64,000 nucleotides of DNA, taken from assembly GCF_029269265.1 (NCBI RefSeq), contig NZ_JARIXP010000004.1, positions 124,001 through 188,000 on the forward strand, in the 5' to 3' direction. Each line of letters starts with the position of its first letter. Position 1 is the first letter of the stretch. Both the position numbers and the translations under genes were made by a program. The notes below the pieces were generated by a model that worked only from the letters and a program-made list of their open reading frames with translations, did not search any database and was not told the origin of the DNA. Shown here one piece after another: positions 25,505 through 34,201 of the stretch. The stretch comes from Rheinheimera sp. 1928-s. GTDB lineage: Bacteria > Pseudomonadota > Gammaproteobacteria > Enterobacterales > Alteromonadaceae.

Positions 25505-27013
25505 ATGGTGCTGGAACAAAACCTGTCATTGGTCAATAAAGTAAACCGCCTGCTGAACTGGGGTCACTGGTTTACTTTTTTTAATATCCTGCTGGCGCTG
25601 GTGATCACATCAGCCTACTGGTGGGCAGAACCTTTGCCACAAAGTATCACAGGCTGGTTGTATCTGGTGACCAACTGGCTGGGCCACACCGCCTTTTTGT
25701 GTTTTTTGTTTTTTATTCTGACGATATTCCCTGTCACTCTGATTTTTCCGTACCAGCGCCATGTGCGCGGTATAGCAGCAGCTTTAGCCACCTTAGGCCT
25801 GGTAGCGCTCATTTTTGATGCTTATGTGTATCACGCCCTTGGCTACCATGTCGGCAGCGCATCCAGCGAACAAACCATAGATTTATTACGTCAGCAGGTG
25901 GTGACCAATCTACGTAATTTTATTCTAATCACTTCTGTAGTCGCGGCTTTGTTATTAGCCATAGAACTGGTGCTGAGTAACTTATGCTGGAAAAAGGTGC
26001 CACGACTGCAAGCGTCTGGTATAGGTCAACCCGCACTTTATCTGTTTTTAGGTTGTTTTGTGACTAGCCACAGCTTGCATATCTGGGCCGATGCCCAGCT
26101 GGATCTGGATGTGCTGAAACAGGACAATGTGTTGCCTTTTACCTATCCGGCGACTGCCAATACTTTTTTAGCCAAATACAAAGTGCTGGATTTATCCCGC
26201 TTACAAGAAAATAAAGCAGAGCAGTTGCAGCGCCCGACCAACTGGCGTGAACCTGAAGCTTTGCAGTGCACAAATCAACAAAGGGACGCGGTCACAGTGC
26301 TGATTGTGCCCGCTTTATCTGCTGCTGACATTGCACTTTTAGAGCAACAGAACTTTAAAGCACATCAACAACATTTTGCGCCAGTCGAAGCACCCAGTGC
26401 ATTGTTGAATTTACTTTATGGCAGCATGCAGCTGAATAAAGACATGATAAGCGTTTTACAACAAGCTCCAGCCTGGATGGCGCAAGTGCCAGCTGGACAA
26501 CTGAGTATCAGTGCCAGTGACGCACAATTCCAACAACGACTGCCTTGGTTAGCTTTAACCTCAGATGCAGCTGCTCCAGTACAGATAAAATTCAGCAGCG
26601 ATTTAGCAACAGACTTAGTTCAGTCCGATCAAGGGCAACATCTGTTAGTGCTGACTCAACAAGCAGCAGATTCACAATTTGATCTGGCACCCGCTCAGCT
26701 TTACAGCCGTTGGCCTGCTTTACATCGGGCTATATCCAATACAGTGACCCAACACCTGGATTTGATCCCTACTCTGTTGGCTCAACTTGGCTGCCACAGC
26801 AACTGGCCAGGGGATAACTGGTTCAAACCTTCTGCTTATCCAAAGCTGAATTTATTACCTCATCAGATGGTCAGTTTTAAAAAGGACAAAATGATTTTAG
26901 TGCGGGATGATGGCAGTTACAGTGTTTGGTCTGCAGGTACTCTGGTACCCCTGAATGAAAAACTGGATATCCCTCAGTTGACCGACGCATTAAAACGGGT
27001 GCAACAGCAGTAG
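25505..27013 (+). CDS. yejM: YejM/PbgA-like inner-membrane protein (DUF3413), short periplasmic domain
   Basis: In E. coli YejM (PbgA) controls lipopolysaccharide synthesis through LapB/FtsH and has five TM helices plus a sulfatase-like periplasmic domain (586 aa). This 502-aa protein keeps the DUF3413 membrane part: NLSLVNKVNRLLNWGHWFTFFN, IFPYQRHVRG and VIFDAYVYHALGYHV-type segments (about residues 1-200). The periplasmic part retains the first strand (VTVLIVPALSAAD), a LLNLLYGS segment and the end (HLDLIPTLLAQLGC, SVWSAGTLVPL), but the middle is much shorter and I cannot find the sulfatase metal-ligand pattern. It is probably functional as a regulator, not as an enzyme. Confidence 0.82.
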   Translation: MVLEQNLSLVNKVNRLLNWGHWFTFFNILLALVITSAYWWAEPLPQSITGWLYLVTNWLGHTAFLCFLFFILTIFPVTLIFPYQRHVRGIAAALATLGLVALIFDAYVYHALGYHVGSASSEQTIDLLRQQVVTNLRNFILITSVVAALLLAIELVLSNLCWKKVPRLQASGIGQPALYLFLGCFVTSHSLHIWADAQLDLDVLKQDNVLPFTYPATANTFLAKYKVLDLSRLQENKAEQLQRPTNWREPEALQCTNQQRDAVTVLIVPALSAADIALLEQQNFKAHQQHFAPVEAPSALLNLLYGSMQLNKDMISVLQQAPAWMAQVPAGQLSISASDAQFQQRLPWLALTSDAAAPVQIKFSSDLATDLVQSDQGQHLLVLTQQAADSQFDLAPAQLYSRWPALHRAISNTVTQHLDLIPTLLAQLGCHSNWPGDNWFKPSAYPKLNLLPHQMVSFKKDKMILVRDDGSYSVWSAGTLVPLNEKLDIPQLTDALKRVQQQ

Positions 27014-27030
27014 CTGCAAAACAAGACAAT

Positions 27031-27056
27031 AAAAAACCACCGGACGGTGGTTTTTT
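27031..27056. terminator. Bidirectional intrinsic terminator
   Basis: The perfect 11-bp stem AAAAAACCACC / GGTGGTTTTTT with a 4-nt loop gives T-runs on both strands. It ends the yejL-yejM transcript and the convergent DCC-operon transcript. Confidence 0.93.
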
Positions 27057-27067
27057 ATTGTCTACAT

Positions 27068-27367
27068 CTATTGCAGCCTTTTTGGCGCTTTGATCAATCG
27101 ATCACGTTTGCCCTGCAACTCAAGCTCAGCCAAATGAAATAAATTAGTAAAAACCAAAGCCGGAGCCTCGCGCTGGAACGTCTCCACAAAGGCGATGCTG
27201 GCTTCAGCAATCAGCTGATTCACTTTTTGATCATACAAAGAATAACCATCATAACTGTATGGTTCGTTCAATTCAGCCAACTGGTGCTGCTTTTGTTGAC
27301 GCATAAACCAGTTGATTAAAAACTCATACTCTTTGACATCCAAAAGTTCACGACAATCTAACCCCAT
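27068..27367 (-). CDS. Hypothetical protein after DCC oxidoreductase gene
   Basis: A 99-aa acidic and helical protein without signal peptide or membrane segment that I do not recognise as a named family. Its start codon overlaps the stop of the DCC gene by one base (TGATG), so translation is coupled and a shared role is likely. Aromatic-rich patches (YEFLINWFMRQQ and PYSYDGYSLYDQKV) are its most distinctive parts. A strong terminator follows 12 nt after its end. Confidence 0.65.
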   Translation of the reverse strand: MGLDCRELLDVKEYEFLINWFMRQQKQHQLAELNEPYSYDGYSLYDQKVNQLIAEASIAFVETFQREAPALVFTNLFHLAELELQGKRDRLIKAPKRLQ

Positions 27368-27735
27368 CAGGGTTTCTCCTGTTTTTGCACCCAGCTCTGG
27401 AGGTGAGGCCTTAGTTTCAAAAACAAGCTATACAGCCGGTTAGCGCACCAGGTGACGGGTGGTACTTTGAGCAAGAGTCCAAGCATACGCCAATAAGCAA
27501 ATTGCGACCAGAGCATAGCAAAAGCGGCAGCGCCTTTGTGATAGACCTGGCCGTTTACCCGTACATGCATACGAGCCAGCGCACTGCATCGGTCCAGCTC
27601 TGGTGGCAGCTGTGCATTTAAATCGGTTAAATCCAGCCAGATAATAGGCACCCTACTTTTCAGTGCACGAAAGTAATTAATCTCGCGCCGGCACAAGGGA
27701 CAACCTCCGTCATAAAAAACTTCCAGTGAATTCAT
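27367..27735 (-). CDS. DCC family thiol-disulfide oxidoreductase (DUF393)
   Basis: A 122-aa protein with the defining motif of the family, FYDGGCPLCRRE (about 7-18), whose two Cys form a thioredoxin-like CxxC site. DLTDLN and MHVRVNGQVYHKGAAAF follow as in relatives. The natural substrate is not known. It is coupled with the small gene that follows. Divergent from the DUF2061 gene 150 bp away. Confidence 0.9.
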   Translation of the reverse strand: MNSLEVFYDGGCPLCRREINYFRALKSRVPIIWLDLTDLNAQLPPELDRCSALARMHVRVNGQVYHKGAAAFAMLWSQFAYWRMLGLLLKVPPVTWCANRLYSLFLKLRPHLQSWVQKQEKP

Positions 27736-27887
27736 TTTATGCTCCTGTTAGCTCACACAATACGTTCGCATATCACTTCAGGATCGGCTGAACATAAAAA
27801 ACGATAGCGGCGATTGGATTAATTCGTTTTCGATGAATAACACAGCAGGCTAAGCTAATTACATATTCAGGCATCTGGAGCCACATC

Positions 27888-28088
27888 ATGTTAAAAACTA
27901 TGACCTTTGCTGTATTGCATTTTAGCGTCGCTTTTAGCGTCACCTATTTACTAACCGGAGATCTGCTGGTGGGTGGTTTAGTAGCGACCATAGAGCCAGC
28001 TATCAATACGGTCGCTTACTTTTTTCACGAGAAAGCATGGAATCGCATCGCACTGCGGCAAAAGCAGCATCATCAACTACAAGCCTGA
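27888..28088 (+). CDS. DUF2061 small membrane protein
   Basis: A 66-aa protein with two hydrophobic segments (about 3-24 and 27-47). Its pattern LKTMTFAVLHFSVAFSVTYLLTGD, then EPAINTVAYFFHEKAWNRI, is the DUF2061 hallmark, including the H-E-x-x-W ending of the second segment. Function is unknown. GGAG lies 8-9 nt before the ATG. Confidence 0.88.
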   Translation: MLKTMTFAVLHFSVAFSVTYLLTGDLLVGGLVATIEPAINTVAYFFHEKAWNRIALRQKQHHQLQA

Positions 28089-28179
28089 GTCGCTCAATCT
28101 AAGGCTTATTCACACAAGCTGCATTATTCCAACGAACAAGGTACACTAGCGCCCTTTTGATTTGTTCCGCGGATTTGTT

Positions 28180-28746
28180 ATGGCCTTAAAGGCAACCATT
28201 TTTAAAGCAAGCCTTGCTGTGGCCGACATGTCGCGCCATCATTATCAGGACTATAACCTGACGTTAGCCCAGCACCCTTCTGAAACCACAGAGCGTATGA
28301 TGTTACGTCTGCTGGCTTTTGCTTTGTGTGCCCATGAAGATTTAACCTTCGGTAAAGGTATTTCCGATGACGATGAAGCTGCTGTTTATCGTCAAAACCT
28401 GACAGGTGATTATCAGTTGTGGATTGAACTGGGTTTGCCGGAAGAAAAACGTTTACGTCGCGCCAGCCATAAAACAGAGCAGTTGCTTTTAGTCGCTTAC
28501 GGCGGCACTGCAGTGGATAAATGGTACAGCTCTGAACAAAAAGCCCTGAGTCAGTTAAAAAACCTGACCATAGTAGCCGTCTCCCCGGCAGATACGGCAG
28601 AGCTGGCAAAATTATGCGACCGCACTATGCAGTTACAATGCACTATTAATGAAGGCCAGGTCTGGTTTGGCAACTCAGCCCAGAGCGTGCAGGTTCAATT
28701 ACAATTTATTCAACAGTCAAACCCAGCTTTGCTGGCATCGGAGTAA
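28180..28746 (+). CDS. yaeQ: YaeQ family protein
   Basis: A 188-aa cytoplasmic protein following E. coli YaeQ: MALKATIFKASLAVADMSRHHYQDYNLTLAQHPSE, then MMLRLLAFALCA, FGKGISDDDEAAVYR and WIELGLPEEKRLRRASHK. The fold is related to PD-(D/E)xK nucleases; the role is unclear (an older report proposed RfaH-like antitermination activity). ATG 28180 is the family start; an in-frame TTG six codons earlier is not used. The next gene starts 4 nt after the stop. Confidence 0.93.
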   Translation: MALKATIFKASLAVADMSRHHYQDYNLTLAQHPSETTERMMLRLLAFALCAHEDLTFGKGISDDDEAAVYRQNLTGDYQLWIELGLPEEKRLRRASHKTEQLLLVAYGGTAVDKWYSSEQKALSQLKNLTIVAVSPADTAELAKLCDRTMQLQCTINEGQVWFGNSAQSVQVQLQFIQQSNPALLASE

Positions 28747-28750
28747 TCAC

Positions 28751-29584
28751 ATGACCCAACTCGCTTTAGGCAAACTGAACAAACTGGCCGTCAAAAAGCA
28801 GGTCGAATTTGGCGTGTACTTAGATGGCTTAAGCTGGGGTGATATTTTATTACCTAAACGTTATGTACCTGCCGGCACAGAGATTGGTACAGTGCTTGAA
28901 GTACTGTTGTATCTGGATTCTGAAGATCAGCTGATTGCCACTACAGAAAAACCTTATGTGATGGTCGGTCAGGTGGCGCAGCTCAAAGCTGTGGCTATCA
29001 CCAAAGTAGGCGCCTTTTTAAACTGGGGCCTGAAAAAAGATCTGCTGGTGCCTTTTAGCGAACAACAAATTCCGATGCAGCTGGATAAATATTATCTGGT
29101 GTACTGTTATGTTGATAAAAGTAACCGCATTGTCGCCTCAGCCAAGCTGGACAGATACATAGGCAAAGACACGCCGGATTATCAACCAGGCGATGAAGTA
29201 CAGTTTTATGTCGCATCTCAGACTGACCTTGGCTACAAAGTAGTAGTGGATCATCAGCACTGGGGCTTATTGTATAAAAATCAGGTCTTTAAACCACTGC
29301 GTATCGGCTACAAAGGCACAGCTTATGTGCAAAAAATGCGCGACGACTTCCGTATTGATTTGATGCTGGATAAACCTGGTTATGAAAAAGCTCAGGCTTT
29401 TACTGATGTGATTTTAGAACGCTTAAAGCACAAAGGCGGCAGCTTGCCACTATCAGATAAAAGCACGCCGGAGCAGATTTACGGTGAGTTTGGTGTCAGT
29501 AAAAAAATGTTCAAACAAGCCATAGGCGCTTTATACAAAGCAGGCAAAATCGTGATTGAAGCAGACGCAATCCGCCTGGTTTAA
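28751..29584 (+). CDS. CvfB-like S1-domain RNA-binding protein
   Basis: A 277-aa protein of the CvfB/YitL family: several S1-like beta-barrel repeats followed by a C-terminal winged helix. Supporting segments are VEFGVYLDGLSWGDILLPKRYVP, VGAFLNWGLKKDLLVPFSEQ, LLYKNQVFKPLRIGYKGTAYV, and at the end YGEFGVSKKMFKQAIGALYKAGKI (winged helix). In Firmicutes CvfB influences virulence gene expression through RNA; in proteobacteria the role is not known. ATG 28751 lies 4 nt after yaeQ, so the two are co-transcribed. Confidence 0.88.
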   Translation: MTQLALGKLNKLAVKKQVEFGVYLDGLSWGDILLPKRYVPAGTEIGTVLEVLLYLDSEDQLIATTEKPYVMVGQVAQLKAVAITKVGAFLNWGLKKDLLVPFSEQQIPMQLDKYYLVYCYVDKSNRIVASAKLDRYIGKDTPDYQPGDEVQFYVASQTDLGYKVVVDHQHWGLLYKNQVFKPLRIGYKGTAYVQKMRDDFRIDLMLDKPGYEKAQAFTDVILERLKHKGGSLPLSDKSTPEQIYGEFGVSKKMFKQAIGALYKAGKIVIEADAIRLV

Positions 29585-29610
29585 TCACACTCATCTGAGA
29601 CGGGCCATTC

Positions 29611-29732
29611 GTAGGGGCCGCGGCTTGTCCCGGCCCGTCCATAGGCACCGCGGTGTCATTAAACGGGCGGGGATAAACCCAATAAAGATTTGTTTGGAAT
29701 TCGAGACGGGCGGGTACAAGACCCGCCCCTAC
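29611..29732. repeat. Inverted pair of REP-like palindromic elements
   Basis: GTAGGGGCC...GGCCCGT (29611-29638) faces ACGGGCGGG...CCCCTAC (29706-29732); each is itself an imperfect palindrome centred on CTTGT/ACAAG, and they share the GTAGGGGC end in opposite orientation. That is the layout of a bacterial interspersed mosaic element. Copies should recur across the genome. The pair lies between convergent genes and may act as a transcription end. Confidence 0.7.
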
Positions 29733-29745
29733 ATTTAGGCGTGGT

Positions 29746-32145
29746 TTAACGTAGCCATTTGATGGCATCTGCGGCTGGCAACGCCTTAGCAAACCAATAG
29801 CCCTGTCCGGCGTCACATCCCAGTTCTTTCAGCAATTGCCGTTGTAAACTGGTTTCCACCCCTTCTGCTACTACCTTTAAATTCAGAGTTTTAGCCAAAG
29901 CAATCACAGTATTCACCACAGGGTTATCCTGAATTCGGGGTTTCATATTGGCAATAAAAGAACGGTCGATTTTCAGCACGTCCAGCTTAAATTCGTTCAG
30001 ATAACTTAAACTTGAGTAGCCAGTACCAAAATCATCCAACAACACTTTGACCCCATGCTGGCGCAACTGTTTTAAACACAAACGCGCTTGTTCTATGTTC
30101 TCAATCAGTGCCCGCTCTGTAATTTCTATCGCCAGATAACGGGCTGGAACATCAGCCTCGGCCAGTTTCTGGATCACAGCTGTTGCGAAATCAGGCTCTG
30201 AGAATGCCAAGCCTGATACATTGACGCTGACATAAAAAGGCGTAGCGTAATTTTCTTTCCACAGACGGATCTGTTCGATACTTTGCCTAAGCACATAATG
30301 ATCAATCAGACCTATCAAGCCATTTTTTTCCGCAAAAGGAATAAATTGATCCGGCGTGATCACGCCCTGAGTCTGGTGTGTCCAGCGAATTAAAGCTTCA
30401 AATCCCAGAGTGTCATCGGTTTCAAGACTGATAATGGGCTGATAATGCAGCACAAAATGCTGCTGCGCCAAAGCGGCTTTGATTTCCAGTCCTAGCCTGA
30501 ACTCCTGGCTCTCCTGTGCCTGCATATCCGCAGAATAAATACGGTACACACCACGACCATCCTGTTTGGCCTGATACATGGCAATATCAGCGCGGCGAAT
30601 CAGCTCGTCCGCAGACTGCAGTTGATCTCCGGAATTGGCCAGTGCTATACCAATACTGCAGGAGGTCAGCAACGTATGTTCCCCCACCAGCAAAGGTTGC
30701 TGCAACGCCTGGATAATACGTTGAGCCACATCTGTGACATCACAAAGCCCTGCCACATCCTCCAAAACTACTGCAAATTCATCGCCGCCTAAACGGGCCA
30801 GCGTATCGGTCTGACGCATACATTGTTTCAGCACCCGTCCAACCTGGATAAGAAAATCATCGCCGACCTGATGACCTAAAGTATCATTCACCGTTTTAAA
30901 GCGATCTAAATCCAGATACATCACCGCCAGATGATTGGCTGGAAAACGTTGCATACGTTTAAAGGCCTGACCAATTCTGTCCATCAGCAGACTGCGGTTC
31001 GGCAAAGCGGTTAACGCATCATGCAGCGCCTGATGCTGTAATCGTTTTTCGGAAAAGACCCGCTCCAGCGCATTGGAGATATGTTGGGAGACAAAATTCA
31101 TTAATTCCAGATCACGTTCAGTGTACTGAATATTGGCGACATAGCTTTGCACTACCACCACACCACGCACAGTGTCACTGGACTGAAAAGGCACACCCAA
31201 CCAGGCCTCAGGCTCAGAACCATACGCATTGACATCATACTCTCGTTCAAAGTCGGCTATTTGTTCACGCAGGATCAGCAGAGGTTTATTGGTCCGAAAT
31301 ACATGCCCGGTCAGACTGTGTTCCAATACATCTTTGCCAAACACCTGATCCGGATGCAAGGTGTCTTCGGTGTCGGCAAAGTAAGGAAACTGCAATAATT
31401 CGGTTTCATCATCAAACAAAGCAATAAAGAAGTTGGGGGCATAAATCAGCGAATTAACAATCTGATGCATTCTTTTGTAGAAGCTGGAGAAGTCGTTGGC
31501 AAAATAAGAGAAAGAGGCAATTTCGTATAAGGCTTTTTGTAATCGTTCTGCGTATTCAAGTTTACTGACCGACGACTCTAAGGTGTCCAGCATCTGCGAC
31601 TTTCGGAGTTTACTGGCCAGAATGGAGGCCACCACTTCAAGAACTTGCTGATGTTCAACGGTAAAATAATTAATGTGAGAATGCTCACAGTCAATCACGC
31701 CTAGTAACTCATCCCCATCCAGGATAGGCACCACCAGCTCAGATAAACTGGGAACTAAGTCCGCTATATAGTGTGGATCATTCCGGGTATCAGAGACCAA
31801 TACAGAGGTTTTTGTACTGGCAGCATACCCCACCAAACCATGGCCTACTTTCAGTTCAGCAATACCTAAATGGGAGGGTAAGTCGCGGGTCCCGGTACCG
31901 GCTCTGCGCACCAGAGTTTGCCGATCAGTAGCCAGAATAAAAATGGCACAATCGACAAAACCTAAGCCTGCCACGACATGCTTCGCAGCATAATTAAGAA
32001 TGTCATCCGCGCCCGTCAACTCATGCAGATCAATGGCAAACTGATTAATTAAGCTTAGTCTGGCATTTTCCTGCTGTAACAGCTGAAGTTGAGCGTGAAG
32101 GACACTGATATCAGTTTGGGGCTGGGGAGTGGTCACGGTCGTCAT
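29746..32145 (-). CDS. GAF-GAF-GGDEF-EAL cyclic-di-GMP enzyme
   Basis: A 799-aa cytoplasmic protein: a short coiled coil (about 12-35), GAF 1 (about 35-180), GAF 2 (about 215-360), GGDEF (about 370-530) and EAL (about 545-795). GGDEF is intact at 453-457 with an RQTD inhibitory site at 444-447, five residues before it. The EAL domain keeps EALIR (583-587), a DDFGTGYSS motif, KIDRSFI and AEGVET. Both synthesis and breakdown of c-di-GMP are therefore possible, with the GAF pair as sensor. Codons 2-4 pair with the 5' leader (see the inverted repeat at 32134-32190). Confidence 0.92.
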   Translation of the reverse strand: MTTVTTPQPQTDISVLHAQLQLLQQENARLSLINQFAIDLHELTGADDILNYAAKHVVAGLGFVDCAIFILATDRQTLVRRAGTGTRDLPSHLGIAELKVGHGLVGYAASTKTSVLVSDTRNDPHYIADLVPSLSELVVPILDGDELLGVIDCEHSHINYFTVEHQQVLEVVASILASKLRKSQMLDTLESSVSKLEYAERLQKALYEIASFSYFANDFSSFYKRMHQIVNSLIYAPNFFIALFDDETELLQFPYFADTEDTLHPDQVFGKDVLEHSLTGHVFRTNKPLLILREQIADFEREYDVNAYGSEPEAWLGVPFQSSDTVRGVVVVQSYVANIQYTERDLELMNFVSQHISNALERVFSEKRLQHQALHDALTALPNRSLLMDRIGQAFKRMQRFPANHLAVMYLDLDRFKTVNDTLGHQVGDDFLIQVGRVLKQCMRQTDTLARLGGDEFAVVLEDVAGLCDVTDVAQRIIQALQQPLLVGEHTLLTSCSIGIALANSGDQLQSADELIRRADIAMYQAKQDGRGVYRIYSADMQAQESQEFRLGLEIKAALAQQHFVLHYQPIISLETDDTLGFEALIRWTHQTQGVITPDQFIPFAEKNGLIGLIDHYVLRQSIEQIRLWKENYATPFYVSVNVSGLAFSEPDFATAVIQKLAEADVPARYLAIEITERALIENIEQARLCLKQLRQHGVKVLLDDFGTGYSSLSYLNEFKLDVLKIDRSFIANMKPRIQDNPVVNTVIALAKTLNLKVVAEGVETSLQRQLLKELGCDAGQGYWFAKALPAADAIKWLR

Positions 32146-32190
32146 ACAGACTCTACTACATTAATCCGTAGAAAGTTATAAACGACCGTG
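32134..32190. repeat. 9-bp inverted repeat bracketing a start codon
   Basis: CACGGTCGT (32134-32142) is the reverse complement of ACGACCGTG (32182-32190). In the mRNA of the GGDEF-EAL gene, codons 2-4 (ACG ACC GTG) could pair with the leader 40 nt upstream, enclosing the ribosome site and the ATG at 32145. Confidence 0.7.
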
Positions 32191-32210
32191 CTTTATTAAG
32201 CAACGAAAAG

Positions 32211-33455
32211 TTAGATTTTGTTCCTGTTCATTGGTTTAGTGAAGACTAAATGTACTGCACTTGTGGCTCTTTCCAAAAAGCCACCTTCGCAGTAACACAA
32301 GTAAAAGTGCCAGAGCCGGATAAACTGATCGTCATAACCCAATTGGTGTAATTTATCACGTGACGCCATAAAATTATGGCACCAGTCCTGCAAAGTACGG
32401 GCGTAATCCAGGCCAATATCCTGCACCTGGCGCAGCACTAAATCAGTGTAGTTTGCCACTGCATTGCTCATGCGCTGAATGGACGGCAAACAACCACCAG
32501 GGAAAATATAGCGCTTAATAAAGTCGACTTCTTTGACATAGTGACTGTAACGCTGATCGGCTATGGTGATGGCCTGCAATACCATCAAACCATCTTCTTT
32601 TAATAAGCTGGAGCATTTAGCAAAGTATTGATCTAAAAACTCATCACCTACAGCTTCAATCATCTCAATGGATACCAGTTTGTCGTAAGTGCCTGTTAAA
32701 TCGCGGTAATCCTGAAATAACAACGTAATTTGCGACTCCAGCCCAGCTTCACGGATTTGTTGTGCTGCATAGTCATGCTGTTCACGCGAAATGGTGGTGG
32801 TGGTGACTTTGCAACCGTAGTTACGAGCGGCAAAAATGGCCATACTGCCCCAGCCGGTGCCAATTTCAATCAGATGATCTGACTCTTTTAACTGCAGCTT
32901 GTCACAAATAGATTTCAGTTTATTCAGCTGAGCTTGCTCTAGTGTACAGCTTTCAGTTTCATAAACCGCACTGGAATACATCATGCTTGGGTCTAGAAAC
33001 AGCTGATACATGGCATTGCCTAAATCGTAATGCGCAGAGATATTTTTGCGTGATTGCTCTTTGGTATTACGATTGCGCCAGTCCAGTAATTTTAGTGCCG
33101 GTTTACTTAAACGAGCCCATGCTGATTCCAGTTTATCCAACAAAGAGGCATTACGGGCAATCAGTTGCACCAGCACTGTTAAATTGTCACAGCGCCACTG
33201 CCCTAACGTATAAGATTCACCTGCCCCGACAGAACCTGCAAACATCATCTTCTGATAAAAATCCGGGTCTAACACTGTCAGTGTGCATTGCAATTCACCT
33301 TTGGCATCACCCAGCAGGGTTTTTTCCTGGCCTTCGACCAATAAAATAGCACCATGGTGCAACTGGTTTAAATGCGTCAGCACCAGCTTGCGGCAGGTTT
33401 TATCAAACCAGCGTAAATTCTGAAAAGGGCATTGTTCGGTGATCAAAACCGTCAT
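32211..33455 (-). CDS. cfa: Cyclopropane-fatty-acyl-phospholipid synthase family protein
   Basis: A 414-aa enzyme that transfers a methylene group from S-adenosylmethionine to unsaturated membrane lipids. Landmarks are NISAHYDLGNAMYQLFLDPSM, LIEIGTGWGSMAIFAA (SAM motif I), TISREQHDYA, SIEMIEAVGDEFLDQYF, FIKRYIFPGGCLPS and WHFYLCYCEGGF. Its start overlaps the DUF1365 stop by 4 nt. It is the last gene of the photoprotection operon, and paralogues in such operons are part of the singlet-oxygen response (CfaA in Rhodobacter). Confidence 0.95.
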   Translation of the reverse strand: MTVLITEQCPFQNLRWFDKTCRKLVLTHLNQLHHGAILLVEGQEKTLLGDAKGELQCTLTVLDPDFYQKMMFAGSVGAGESYTLGQWRCDNLTVLVQLIARNASLLDKLESAWARLSKPALKLLDWRNRNTKEQSRKNISAHYDLGNAMYQLFLDPSMMYSSAVYETESCTLEQAQLNKLKSICDKLQLKESDHLIEIGTGWGSMAIFAARNYGCKVTTTTISREQHDYAAQQIREAGLESQITLLFQDYRDLTGTYDKLVSIEMIEAVGDEFLDQYFAKCSSLLKEDGLMVLQAITIADQRYSHYVKEVDFIKRYIFPGGCLPSIQRMSNAVANYTDLVLRQVQDIGLDYARTLQDWCHNFMASRDKLHQLGYDDQFIRLWHFYLCYCEGGFLERATSAVHLVFTKPMNRNKI

Positions 33456-34201
33456 CTTGGTGTTTCCTTTGACTTAGGGTGGCCATACACAGGTACTGCT
33501 TTGATTAGCAGTTTTACTGCATGCCAATAAATTCGTGTCATCACTTGTACGTTTTGCCATGGACGGCGGATCAGTAAGCTCTTAAGCTCGTTCCGACTAA
33601 AAGGCTGCGCTACCAAATGAAACCAAGCACTGAATACTTTCTGCCCTGCTTTAAAATTGCTGATACTCAATTCCAGTTGATCAGCAGCAGCGAGCACAGT
33701 CCAGCGATACTGCATATCCATAGGATTAAAAGGCGACACATGAAAGGCTTTATCATGCTGATAATGCGACTTTTCTGCGTCGTCTACAGGCACCAGATAA
33801 TAATGCCGTTCATTCCAGGGCGTATTGCTAACTTCAGCCAACAAAGCTACCAGCTGCTTTGCAGCATTAAAACAGTAGTACAAGGTCAGCGGACTAAAAT
33901 AATAGCCCCAGTTTGCCAACGGACTCATCATGCAGACTTTAGCTACAGTGTCTGTATAACCTAAATCCCGTACCTTTTGCCGCACAGCTTCGGTTAAATC
34001 TGCGGCGCCAGGCAAATAGTCGGTGCGGCGATAACTACAGGCCGCAAATCGTGCTTGTGACCATAACCAACCTTTAACCGGGATATCTTCAAGCTCATCC
34101 AGATCCAACCAGAAATAGTGCACCTGATAGTCAAAGCCATGTACTTTGGGCAGATAGCGCTTATGCCCTACCTCACCCGTTAATAACGCATGACCGATCA
34201 A
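33452..34201 (-). CDS. DUF1365 family protein
   Basis: A 249-aa protein with the DUF1365 pattern: GHALLTGEVGHKRYLPKVHGFDYQVHYFWLDLDEL at the start, then MMSPLANWGYYFSPLTLYYCF and HYQHDKAFHVSPFNPMDMQYRW. Function is not known, but it nearly always lies between an FAD-dependent amine-oxidase-like gene and a cfa-like gene, as here, with 4-nt overlaps on both sides. A role in modifying membrane fatty acids with those partners is inferred from context (in Rhodobacter relatives, furan fatty acid-type chemistry). Confidence 0.92.
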   Translation of the reverse strand: MIGHALLTGEVGHKRYLPKVHGFDYQVHYFWLDLDELEDIPVKGWLWSQARFAACSYRRTDYLPGAADLTEAVRQKVRDLGYTDTVAKVCMMSPLANWGYYFSPLTLYYCFNAAKQLVALLAEVSNTPWNERHYYLVPVDDAEKSHYQHDKAFHVSPFNPMDMQYRWTVLAAADQLELSISNFKAGQKVFSAWFHLVAQPFSRNELKSLLIRRPWQNVQVMTRIYWHAVKLLIKAVPVYGHPKSKETPR

